The translations under genes were made by a program, and so were the position numbers. Below, one piece after another: positions 20,697 through 32,300 of a DNA stretch of 64,000 nucleotides. Source of the DNA: Cladorhizidae sp. MBARI D1340-BT2 (taxonomy: Eukaryota > Porifera > Demospongiae > Poecilosclerida > Cladorhizidae); NCBI GenBank assembly GCA_028752905.1, contig JAQNBH010000007.1:15863233-15927232 (forward strand), in the 5' to 3' direction. The stretch's first letter is position 1, and every line of letters starts with the position of its first letter. The notes beneath the pieces were generated by a model. The model saw only the letters and a program-made list of their open reading frames with translations. It searched no databases and was not told the DNA's origin.

Positions 20697-23600
20697 TTAT
20701 GCTTTCTTCCTTTTCACTTTTTTTCCTTTGCCACTCTTTGGCCGGGTACCTTCCACACTACTCGGGTCATGAGTCTTTGTGGCAGTTTTGGGTTTCTTGG
20801 AGACATACTTCTCTTCCAGAGTCTCCAGCACATTATCCATCTTCTGCTCCCGAGTCTGTTTCCTGGTTCTTATGATAGAAGTCAGGCTGGCATCTGCAAT
20901 GAAATATTGATAAGGACAACCAGTTCAAAGGTGGAGGGAGACAAGGAGAGATGTTGAGGAGAGCTTGGGGGGGGGGGGGAGAGTAGAGGTGGAGAGGCGG
21001 TTAGGGGTGTGTGTGTGGTGAGGGATGTGTGGAAAAGGAAGAGGTCAACTCCCAACAATCCTACATGCATAGCAGGGTTTCATTTAGAAAATTGTCCAAG
21101 GGGGGGCAACTGGAGGAATCTGGATATTAAAGGGGGGCATGATGTCAAGCACTTATCAACATCAAGAATTTTAATAATACAATTACAATTTCCAGGGGGG
21201 GCAGTCCCCCCCCCTAAATTAAACCCTGCATACCATCCTTACTTACCACAGCCTTTTTTCTTCAATCCTCGAAGTGATTTCTCAGATTTCTCAGCTTCCT
21301 CTGCCTCAGCTTTCCACTTCATCTTGCGCTTCTTCCTCTTGGTCTTTGTTTCCTTCACAAAAGCCGGGAAAGGAGGAACCTCTCCTTCTTTTATCCACCC
21401 CTCAATCAGCTCCCTGAAACGACCCTCATCATCCAGGGTGGCACACATTATCTGGTAAGGGAACAAAACAAGCTAAATGTTATAGTGTTGGGATTACAGG
21501 CCATCCATCCATTAACTTAGATAAACCACATCTCAATCTACAGAACCTTACCATGGTCATACTGTAAATCCTAGTTGCTAAGCAAGTTACTTATAGTATC
21601 ATCAACAAAATGAGCCATTAAAACTGAGCAGGAGCTTAACAAGTAATGCCCATGCGCTGTTTCTTATCTGCATGGGTCGCTGTGTGTATGTACTGGGCTA
21701 AGCCAGGAGGGATGGGAAACGGTTGAACTGTTGCACACCAGTACTTGGGGCTTGTCTTGCATGGATAGCTCACCTACAAACTTGCTAGCCTCGAGCAATG
21801 GAAGAAACATTGACTTAGGAGTAGGAGGGGACACAGTTATGTTCAAAGCTTAACAAATAGATGCCAGAACCAACAGTAACAAGTGCTCCAGTTAGTTACA
21901 CAGAGAAATAGTGCTCCAGTTAGTAACACAAGAGTTAACTTGTGCTCCAGTTAGTTATACAGAGAAATAGTGCTCCAGTTAGTTACACAGAATTAACTTT
22001 TGCTCCAGTTAGTTACAGAGTTATCTAGTGCTCCAGTTAGTTGTGTGCTTGTGCTCAATCTTTCCCACCTCACACACATGCATGAAAATGTACCTCCTCC
22101 ATAATAGCATCCATGTTCCCCTCCTTCTCAAGGTAGGTTGACTTGATTGCATCTCTCTCCTCTTCCGACCCTTTATACGACTCCTCAAACTTGCTGATGT
22201 CTTCCACGGTGATCTTGGGGAAGAGCAACCTCCAATACTCACACCAGTCCTTGTCCTGAGGATGGCAGTTCAGTGATGGAGAGAAGAAAGGCAACCACAT
22301 GTGAGATAATGATAAGAGGAAGGGAAGAAGTGGGTTGGAGGTGTGTGCATGTGTGTGTGTGGGGGGGGGGGATTCAACAAAGTCAGGTGAAAGAAGAGGA
22401 GGAAAAATGGTGGCAAAGGATAAGCGAAAGAGACAAGATGATGCCACTATCACTGACTCAGTAATACTTGAACTCATCCTGACTCATGGATATACATGTT
22501 GGAAGAGGTTATGTGCGGAACATTACCAGACCAACACCACACTTCATCCTGACTCATGGATATACATGTTGGAAGAGTTGTGTGCGGAACATTACCAGAC
22601 CAACACCACACTTCGGAGTGGAAGCTAACTGAACCTGAACTGACTGACTGCAATTAAGTGCCTCTAGGCACAAACTCAGACACATTCACACACATACTTA
22701 AAAAAATATTTAAAGTATGTACTTCAACCCAGTTTAGTGTTGATCCAGTGTGGGTCCCCACAGAGCTGTCAAATTACTTCAACCTTCCTCAACCAGTGTG
22801 ATATGCTGGAGTGGATGTCCCATTGTCAACTTACTTCAACCTGCCCCAACCAGCATGGCATTGGTTGTGCATGTCCCCATAGAGCTATCGTCAATGTAAT
22901 TCAATGTGCCTCCACTAGTGTGGTGTTGGTCCAGTGTGTGTTCTCATATTGTCAACTTACTTCAACCCAGTGCGATATTGGCCAAGTAGAGGTCTCCACA
23001 TAGCTACTGTCAACCCAATGTGGTGTTGGTTCAGTGTGTCATCCCCCCACCCCCCAATAGACCTCTTGTCAACCTGCCTGAACCCAGTATCATGTTAGTC
23101 CAATCTGTGTCCCAGTATAGCTACAGTAGGCGCCATAAAAATGTTCCAATTCTGTACCCATTCCAACGGCAATATTATGACTTTGAGGAAGATAGAAGCG
23201 CAATCTCAGCCTGAGTTCTTACGATATTAGGAATAGTTAGTCCCTTTTATAGAAGTCTGAGTTTATTAGTTTATGGGCAGAACATCGGATAAAAACCCAA
23301 CAAAACAACAGCGTAAAGTTTCCACGTCAATTCTTTTAAATCAGAGGGCATCACATTATCAGTGCGCGCCCCAGTAATCTATAACTCATTTCTGAGGAAG
23401 CTAAATTGAGCGAATATTTTATTAGCCTAGCCATTTGCTTAGTTCTTCCAAGATGTCATTGTGGCCCTCAAGAAGTTCATTGATGACTGTAGTAAGTATA
23501 GCTTTCTAACTGTACTGGGCTTATATTGGCCTGTGCACACTAGTGGCTGTATTTCAGGTCGAGCTCTACACTTGGTGGCTTTGCCTTCAGTATAACTAGT

Positions 23601-26297
23601 GTATTACTACTCTGTTTAGCTAAGCTGCATTAGGCAAAGCCTTTGTGTTTTGCAGAGGTTAGGTTTGCTAAGCATCATGTAAGGCAAAGCTTGGTGTCGA
23701 GTAAGGCTTGTAAAACAACGTCCTTTTCTAAACCCCTCACAGAACCTCTAGTAGTTTAGCAAACCTTGCCTTAGAAATGTTGAAGACTTTACAGTGCTTA
23801 GCAGCAGGCCTTGCCTTAGAAATGCTGAAGACTTTATAGTGCTTAGCAGGCTTTGCCATAGAAATGCTGATGACTTCAGAGTGCTTAGCAGAGAAATGTT
23901 GAAGACTTCAGAGTGCTTAGCAAGCCTTGCCCTATATAGCAAGCCACGTCTTAGATACCAGGCCTCACCTCAACCATGTATAGACCAAGCAAAAATGTAA
24001 GAGAGCTAATGCATTATGCAGATTATAAGCATTAATACGCATTAATATTTTGGCCAGCAGAGAACTCTGTGTCAGAGGTGTCTCTAAGGATGATGGACCA
24101 TCTGTTTGGCCACAGGTGTACTTAAGAGTGGAAAGGTTACATCACAAGGGTAAAATCTCTGCAATCAGTAAGCACTACTTATTGCATGGGGCATGTCTTT
24201 ATTATGTTTGTTGTACGTGCAACAGGACTTCAGACTTCTATGGTTAAGTTATAAGATAAGTTTGTCCTTGATGGCTTCATCTACTTCGACATACCAGTGC
24301 ACTTCTTCCCTACATTCACTGGTATCCAACCATCTACTTCTTCACGGACCTTATTGAGCACGTACATGTATGGGAGAAGTGTTTGGAGTCGATCCAGCAA
24401 GCATACGAGCATTTATGCTGGCAAAATAAGCAGTATGAAAAATTACATATATATGTATGTATGTTAGTTTTGCAACCGTGACGATGAACCCTCTCACAGA
24501 AGCTATCAGCTACAAAAGCCACAAGATAACTTGATAATAAATCAACACAGCTTCCAGCAGTGCCTAGTTGTGGGTAGTTAGCCATACAAACGGTGCATGC
24601 ACCTGTCTCACTTGTGCGGTCTCCATCGAGTTCAATTAACTGCAATTTGCACCATACATGTGCAAGCTTTGAACGGTGGTTGACACCAATTGGTGTCAAT
24701 AGCAATTTTATGCAGATTAGTCCACTAAAAAAATAGCAAGTTGGTTTTATATGGCACTTCTAGAATAAAAGTGCTGCTTATAAGAATCCATTACCAGCAA
24801 GCATAAACCCATCACTCTATCTAACAAGATAAGCTAGCTAGCTACACAGAAAATTATTTGATCACAAAATTATAGTTCCCTACCTTCACTGCTAGCGCTT
24901 AGGTCATCGTCTAATAGCTTCCTTAAAGCTCAGGTCAAGCTTCTACACTCCATCTGTGCATGTTTCTACAGAAGAGCATCATAAAAGTCAATTGTTAGCT
25001 AAACATTGCCTCAACATCGAAGATAGCATTTGAGATAGAGAACCACGAACTGATAACGGAAACTAAAGCGTGGCAGACTAGATAGTTTTCCTAATTTGGT
25101 AGCCAAGACACTGCTTTGCTTTAGGGCATATGATAGTGAAGCTCTTCAAATTCTAGTCTAAGCTTCAGGCGTTTTCCTCTCTAGTGCTGAACGAGGCGAG
25201 GCAGTCACTTGAAAGTGACCCCAACCAACGCGTTATAATACAATTTTTTTAATAACGCAGTTAATCGGTTAACCCTTCAACCCAGTGTGTAACATACTTC
25301 AACCAACCAGAACCTAGTTTTCTAGAATGAAATCATCGTTGACTGATGAAGCATACAAACATCACTTAATTTGATCTTTAGTCATCTAACCTGTTCAAAA
25401 ATGGTGTCATCTTCTTCATCCACAATCCCTTCTTCATCGTATATAGAACGTTTGTCCTTGTCCTTCAGGACAGAGTAAATCTTCCCCAAAACCTGTACAG
25501 TGATGCATTATATTATAGGCAAGCAATCATGAAGTGCAACAGAAACTTCATGATTGCTTGCCTATAATATAATGCCATTTCCCCCACCACCATGTCAGGT
25601 GGTCTAGCAATGCTGTGGACAATAGCAAATATCTATGGATGCCCACCTAATCCCAAGCCTTGGAACTAATGGAACTATGACCCTATATCCCCAGCCAGTA
25701 TCAGGTGGGGAAGTGCTTTCAGGGTTTCATTTAGGGGGGGGGGGGGGCAGCTGCCCCTTGGCATCATGGCCCCCCCACCTTAATATCCAGATTCCTCCAG
25801 TTGCCCCCCCTTTGACAATTTTCTAAATGAAACCCTGGCTTTGGACATCTATAAATATCTCAGGAATGCGCATTTGTCATACACAACCCTTGCACCACCT
25901 CCCTGTGCCCTCCACCTCCATTAAATTTCATGCCTTTATTTCTGGGCATAATTGACAAAACATTCAGACCAGACTCTTTTTCGTTCTTTTTGTGTATGCC
26001 TCCATGTAAGAGAGTCAGGCACTAGACTAATGGAGGTGGAAATTTTACTCGAGATGTCACAATAGTTAAAATTATATTTAACAGCATTAGCAAGTCGTTA
26101 GCTAGTGTACTAACCTGAAATTTGATAGTTGCTTTTTCAACCTCCTGAGACTCAACCCTATCTGGATGCACCTTCAGCGATAGTTTGTGGTATGCACGCT
26201 TAATCTCATTATCCTTCGCCTCTTTTCTTACGCCCAGTACTTCGTAAAGGTCTTTACAGCCGTAGCAAGACTCCACAGATTCAAGAAAAATTGGCAT
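20697..26297 (-). CDS. DNAJC9: DNAJC9 homologue, histone H3-H4 J-domain co-chaperone, five exons
   Basis: DNAJC9 binds histones H3-H4 and recruits Hsp70 through its J domain during nucleosome assembly in the nucleus. Exons, in transcript order: 26297-26115, 25492-25391, 22255-22094, 21451-21247 and 20893-20697. They sum to 849 nt, giving 282 aa and a TAA stop; the human protein is 260 aa. The J domain covers residues about 15-85, with [12 protein letters not shown] and the Hsp70-activating HPD at residues 44-46. The middle contains [12 protein letters not shown] and ESYKGSEEE, almost as in human (AYWRLLFKKI, KTYKGSEEE). The acidic/basic region [13 protein letters not shown] corresponds to the human AGEVPSYNAFVKE segment. 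The protein ends in a Lys-rich tail ([10 protein letters not shown]). All junctions are GT/AG. Introns hold two MITEs, dispersed 68-bp repeat copies and a perfect hairpin close to the intron 1 acceptor. It is divergently paired with the KANSL2-like gene. Confidence 0.93.
21073..21228. mobile_element. MITE copy 1, in DNAJC9 intron 4
   Basis: A 156-bp element starting CAGGGTTTCATTTAG and ending in the matching inverted repeat CTAAATTAAACCCTG. Inside it are paired G7 and C9 runs. The interior (ggaggaatctggatattaa) is shared in opposite orientation with the element at 25,720-25,837. There is no coding sequence. Confidence 0.8.
21880..22050. repeat. Short tandem repeat around 'tgctccagttagtta' in DNAJC9 intron 3 side
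   Basis: Six or seven units of tgctccagttagttacac with variable spacers (agagaaatag, agaattaactt). It lies in DNAJC9 intron 3, near the 3' end of exon 3 on the minus strand. Confidence 0.8.
22478..22615. repeat. Direct duplication of about 70 bp in a DNAJC9 intron
   Basis: Two near-identical copies of tcatcctgactcatggatat through caccacacttc, lying head to tail. Short derived open frames cross them. No function is evident. Confidence 0.85.
22730..23120. repeat. Diverged copies of the 68-bp minisatellite in a DNAJC9 intron
   Basis: Six to seven degenerate copies of the unit seen in XLF intron 5 (acttcaacc..cccagtg..ttggtccagtgtgtgt..ccatagagct). They are much more diverged than the XLF array, which suggests an older copy of the same dispersed sequence. 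Confidence 0.8.
23121..25390. other. Remainder of DNAJC9 intron 2, with a 43-bp repeat block
   Basis: A block at about 23,750-23,945 has four units of a roughly 43-bp repeat (ccttgccttagaaatgctga). Nothing else could be identified between 23,200 and 25,390. The open frames at 24,050-24,247 (plus) and 24,334-24,705 (minus) show no recognisable domain. Confidence 0.6.
25506..25574. other. Perfect 30-bp hairpin at the DNAJC9 intron 1 acceptor
   Basis: Two exactly complementary 30-base arms (left arm starting cattatattataggcaagc, right arm ending gcctataatataatg) are separated by the 9-base loop gcaacagaa. On the DNAJC9 transcript the hairpin ends 13 bases before the exon 2 acceptor (ctgtacag|GTTTTGG), where the polypyrimidine tract would normally sit. 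Confidence 0.95.
25720..25837. mobile_element. MITE copy 2, in DNAJC9 intron 1
   Basis: A 118-bp element with near-perfect terminal inverted repeats: CAGGGTTTCATTTAG at the left and CTAAATGAAACCCTG at the right. The left end continues into a run of 13-14 G. It is flanked by GCTTT on both sides (25,715-25,719 and 25,838-25,842). The interior is an inverted copy of that of MITE copy 1. Confidence 0.85.
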
Positions 26298-26363
26298 GGT
26301 TATGAATGCATTTCCCGCTCTTTGTGATTCGTGTAAATCGAGAGAAAATATTGAAATTTAAAA
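26298..26363. promoter_or_regulatory. Bidirectional promoter candidate between DNAJC9 and the KANSL2-like gene
   Basis: Only 66 bp separate the two divergent start codons, so the core promoters must overlap the first exons or share this segment. TTTCCCGC at 26,311-26,318 matches the E2F consensus (TTTSSCGC), which would suit a replication-linked histone co-chaperone. No TATA box is obvious. The E2F assignment is from the motif alone. Confidence 0.5.
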
Positions 26364-29300
26364 ATGGCCAATTCTCGTCAAGGTCATGGCTTTAGCGGTC
26401 TTATTGCCAGTACTGTGTGGAATGGAGAAAATGAAAGCGATGCTGAGTTGATGGAAGGATATGAGTCTCCACTGGCGTAAGAAGTAGAATGTGTAAATTG
26501 TTAGTAACTGAGGCCCAAGAACCTTATTTGACTTTTAACTCCCTGGTTATTCCAACCTCCTCTCCTCCCTTTCAACCCTCCTAATTCAACCCTCCTAACT
26601 CCCTGCCTCCCTCCTCCTTACTGATCACCCTATTTTTTTCAGAGAAAACTTGATAACTCAATTTTGTTTGTGTGATTATTCAGCAACCAGTAGCAAGTGC
26701 CACTATTTTTGTCACTTTTCCAAGCGTTTTGCAATATTATTTGCTTTCACAATCTTATGAGGTCTTATAATTTTTTTTTTAGCTTTCGACCTTTCGAAGG
26801 GTCAAAAAGAGTCAATAATTCAGGGAAGATAGTTCAATACTCCTCTCCGTGAAAATCAAACGTATATCCTTAGGTGTTTTCCCCAAGAGATGATCAAGCT
26901 TTGATCCCAAGCCGGATTTTAAGTTTGCAAGATCATCGGGAGTTCTATGGTTGCAAGGTCACTGCACGAGTTATCTGAATAAACAGGGCTTGGTTAACCT
27001 TTTGACTCAAACTTTGCTAGAGTAGTCAGCCATACACAGCTAGCTTCTGGTGCTAAAAAGTTCCTGAAGAAACACTTTTAATCTCAGCTGCCTTGGAGTC
27101 CCACCTGCAGCAAATTCAGCCCTCAGATCTCAGATTTTGAGGACCCCATGACCCACTTTGGTTATACTTATGCAACATTTTTTTAGAAAGCACACAGAGA
27201 GATCGATCATCTGTTGAGCTATATATCAAGTTCATACAGTGAAGTGTGCAGAATCTAAAGAGCTGCATAGTTGTCACAATTTATCTCCCCCCCAACCCCT
27301 TCCTCCCATCCCCTTTTTTGGCTTGGTCCCCCTTTTAAGCAATCTTTTTCACTTTGCTCACTCACCTCATCCAAGCTATTTGATAAAGAAACAGCAGTGC
27401 CTGGGCATGTGTGGATTAATAACCAGGTTTGGCAAGTGCAATTATGACCAGTATCAAGTTTTGCGCTGTTAGTGCTTGTGATCGTATCAGTCGGGCAACC
27501 ATTCTTGAGTTTCCCCCAAATGCTGGCCTAGCCAGTGCCGTTCAGAGTTGTAACATAAGCCTTTGATTGCCCTGACCTTTAATTGTTGCCCTCCTGCCTT
27601 CACAAGGGAGGAGGATGTCATAAGAGACGTGGATTTAAAAGTCCGCCGAGCTGCCCTCTTGAGATCGTGACTCTCCAGTATTGAAACCTTTGCTCCTTGA
27701 CTGCTAACTCTGAGTCTCACATTTCTGTTGTTCCATTTGCTGTTGCCATAGTGATATTATCCTCTTCCCCATGCACTGTCGCCTGATGCAGAGATGCAGG
27801 GGCATGGACTGAAGTGGAGGCGTACCGGGTCTACAGGGAGAAGCTGGTGCGCTTGCGGGATCTCTATGTTGGCCAGTTGGACCACATGCGACGAGACCTG
27901 CAGAAGCAGAGACGACAGTTTCTGCTTCAGTGGCAGCATGAGAGCCAGCGACAAAAGACAGGTATGGGGGGGAAACTGGGGAGGGGTGGGGGGGGGGGGC
28001 AGTGTCAAGTAACTTCACTCTGAGGGGTTTTCAGCGTATGGGGTTATTTTTTTGACAATTACAGGTTTTGCAATCCAAGCTCGGTGTGTTGAAACAGAAA
28101 TCACCATGGTTACCCTTCCCTCTTCCCCTGGAAATACCAAGTTTGGTTGAGTAATAAGTCCGACCCATTATACAATCACTGCACTTATAATTAGGTAGAT
28201 TTAATTATGGGGGCATTGATAGGACTTATGGAGAAAGGAGTTTGTCTTACTGGTGCCATTCTCTCAAGATAAGGTTGTAGAGAACAGCATGTTCTTCTAC
28301 ACTTCATCTCAAACTACTTGGTCTTCTAAATAGAAATTAAGGTTGATAAATACTCTGTGCCCTGCAGATGTAAGAGCTCTTCAAGGTAACTCCTTGGAGG
28401 ATGCAGCGTACAGATGCTACAGGCGGAAATCTGGCGAGGAGGCCCTTCTGGAGCGCAAGGGCAAGCAGAAGCGAGTGGCTGCCAGTCTGGAGTACTTTGT
28501 CAACAGTGAGGGCGGCATCGACTCGCACAAGGAGCACTACCAGTATCTGCTGCATCAGCAAAGCAGGCTGTCGCAGGCGTCATGTCCGTGCAGCAACGTT
28601 GGCTGTGACAACAAGTGCCTGGCTTTCTCCACCAAGTGCTCCAGACGTATCCTTAGTGGGGAGCTTGCTCTCTTTGTCTTGTCTACAGTTGTAATTGCCT
28701 TCACTTTACACCCCCTCCTCCTTCTTTCGCTGCCCCTCCCCGTTCACTTGGTACTCAAGGTCCCCACTTCGATCTGGAATCATTCTTTTTTTCAAAATCT
28801 TTTTTTCCCTTCGTTTTTTTTAGCCTACCTGCGTGGGGATATTGAAACAAAAACAAAGCACCATACCATACCTGATGCTTAGGTCTCTCTGTGTAATACA
28901 CCACTACCATACCTGATGCTTAGGTCTCTCTGTGTAATGCTCCACTACCACACCTGATGCTTAGGTCTCTCTGTGTAATGCACCACTACCATACCTGATG
29001 CTTAGGTCTCTCTGTGTAATGCTCCACTACCATACCTGATGCTTAGGCAGGGTTGTATACAGAAATTTTGCCAAGGGGGGGCGAACTTGAGATATGGAAA
29101 AATAAGGGGGGGCGGAGAGCCTGGATGGTACGGAAAGGGGACGTGCACCCTGGGCTTCCGCGTGGAGTACGAAAGTGTTTTACCCACAGGTATTTTTGCA
29201 GTACTAACTGTATATATAGCTGCTACTTATGATGGCATGCACTTTTTCTAAAATCTTTAGTACAACATTCCATCTTAAATATTTGCTGAAGTTGCATGCT

Positions 29301-32300
29301 ACGGCAATCAGCATATATAGATTAGATATAGTCACTTGTCACTCGTATAATGGAGGTGGGCTTTTGTGAAATCGAATTATGTTGCATTCCATGCATTTTC
29401 TTACAAAATCATGGACAACAGGTTTCATACACAATTTTTCTCTAGTTCTCTAGGGGGGGGGGGGGGGGGGGTGGAAATGGTTGGTCACTTGGTGCCCTAA
29501 TTTTTGTTAATATTTTCTTAACATGTTCATAAGTCGTAAAAGGGGGGTCTGGGGGGAAGATCCCCCCATATTTTTTTTTGCTTTTACAATGTCTGAGGAT
29601 AGCTATTTTGACTGACTACCATTGGCATTATGCTATACCGAACTATGGCTAGACTGTATATATTTCTCATGATATTGTAGCTGCTTGGAAAAAGGAGAGC
29701 ATGTGTCATGACACGATGACATCACACACCACCACGTGCTCTCCTTTGTAGGTTTGTCACTTCTTTTGTTTCTCCTTCTTTCCCACTCCCTCTCTCTCAG
29801 TATTTTTAACTCAGTCCATTATGTCATGGTCTTCAAGTCTAATCTTAGACATGATGTCATCACACGCCACCACGTGTTCTCCTTTGTAGGTTTGTCACTT
29901 CTTTGTAGGTTTGTCACTTCTTCAGTTCCCTCCTTCTTTCCCACTCTCTCTCAGTATTTTTAACTCAGTCCATTATGTCATGGTCTTAAAGTCATCACAC
30001 ACCACCACGTGTTCTCCTTTGTAGGTTTGTCACTTCTTCAGTTCCCTCCTTCTTTCCCACTCTCTCTCAGTATTTTTAACTCAGTCCATTATGTCATGGT
30101 CTTAAAGTCATCACACACCACCACGTGTTCTCCTTTGTAGGTTTGTCACTTCTTCAGTTCCCTCCTTCTTTCCCACTCTCTCTCAGTATTTTTAACTCAG
30201 TCCATTATGTCATGGTCTTAAAGTCTCTATAAAAGAAACCTTACTAGCTGATTTCTCTTCATATTAATATGGATATTCGCTCATACTTTGCAAGTACTTC
30301 TCAAGCCTCTTCTCATGCTAATAGCAGCGATAGCGAAGATAGCAGAACAGATAGCTCTGAGCATGTCGAGGCATCTAGTCCTAGCCTTAGTCCTCCACCT
30401 TCAAAGAAAAGCAAGCAAAACAAACACCGCTCTTCTGTATCCACGAAGAGAAAATACTCTAAGAGCTGGGAGAAAGATTTCAGTTGGCTCTATTATGACG
30501 AGGATAGCGATGGTGCCTTTTGCAAGGTTTGCAAGCAATCTGGTCTGCAGCGTACTGGAGGAGTGTGGGTCACACAACCTTGCAGAAATTGGAAGAAAGC
30601 TGTTGAAAAAATGAAAGCTCATGCGAGAAGTGACTTCCATATCCATGCAACTCAAGCTCTTTTTGCAGCTAAAGGAGCAGCCAAAGGTGGAACAGTTGTA
30701 CAGCAACTCCAGAATGTTTTAGCTCGCAAAAGAGCTCAGAACAGAGCTGCAGTGAAGTGCCTGATCCTACTCACTCATTTTCTTACGAAAGAACAAGTTG
30801 CACATTCGACAAAATTTGAGAAGCTGGTTGACGTGGTGGTTCGATGTGGCAGCCAACATTTGAAGCAATTCTTAGAAACTGCACCAAGAAATGCTGTGTA
30901 CACATCAAGAGTGGCTGTGGTTGAATTCATCGAATCATTGGGGACATGGGTGGAGGAGTCGATTCTGAAGCGACTTCAAAAGGCACCTATGTACAGCCTC
31001 ATGGCAGATGAGTGCACAGATGTCACCAACGTAGAAGAATTGTCTGTGTTTTGCCGCTGGGAGGAAGATGGTGTACCAGTAGAGTGCTTTCTGGAGCTTA
31101 TTCCATTGAAGAAGGCTGATGCAGAGACCATCTATTCTAATCTCATCGATTGTTTAAAGAAGAAAGGTCTACAAGTCGGAAGAATAGTTGGATTGGGATT
31201 TGATGGAGCTGCAACTTTTTCTGGACGAAAGACCGGGGTTCAGGCACGTATCAAGAAACATACTCCTCACGCTCTGTTTATACACTGCCACTGTCACTTA
31301 CTGCAGTTGGCTTGTGTGCAAGCTGCAAATAAAACTCCTGGAATTGCTCATGTTTACAGAACATTGACTACTCTTTGGAAGCATTTTCGCAATTCCCCCA
31401 AGCGAGCAGAGTGTCTGAAGGAGGTACAGCACATTCTTGAACTTCCAGAAATGAAAGTGATCAAGCCATCTGACACACGCTGGCTGGCACATGAAAGGTG
31501 TGTCAAAGCTGTCAAAGCAAGTTATTCTGCAATTGTAATCACCATTGGGAACATCTACGAGACGTCCCACGAGCCAGAAGCTCTTGGAATCCATGGTGCC
31601 CTCTGCAAATTGTCTACGATTGCAGCTATATATTTGCTTGATTTCACTCTACCACAAGTAGCCAAGCTCAGCAAAGCACTTCAGGCAGAGCAGCTTGACC
31701 TCTCGTTGATATCATTCCTTGTTGATGCTACTGTTAAATCCTTGGATGATGCAGTTTTGCCTGGAGCGAACTGGGTGTTGGAGCTTCTTGAAAACGTTGA
31801 AGACTTGAAGTCATCTACAAAGGTGTCTATTGACGCTGATAAAATACTTTCGTTCCAGAATGTTGTTGGTAAGCCTTTTGTTGCTGATTTAAAGGCCAAC
31901 ATAACAAGCCGATTTTCTTCATCCAACGCTGTTGTATCAGCATTGTCTATATTCGATCCACGGAAAGTTCCAAAACCAGATTCAGTATCTTTTCCCACTT
32001 ATGGAGACACGTCTGTTGAGAAACTGATTGCTCACTACGGAGAAGATAGAGATGCAGAAACATTGGATGGAGAAGAAACAGTGAAGACAGCCATGATTTC
32101 CACTGAAATACTTACAGAGTGGAAAACATTCCGCCAGCTGTTAGTCAAGCAACCACGGGATACTACTGCATCACAGCTGAAAGAACTTGTTTCAAACGAC
32201 ATGCTCAAGGCCATGTTTCCCAATTTGCACAAGATTGCCTCCATCTGCTTATCGATTCCAGTTTCTACTGCTTCTGTGGAGAGAAGCTTCTCACAGATGA

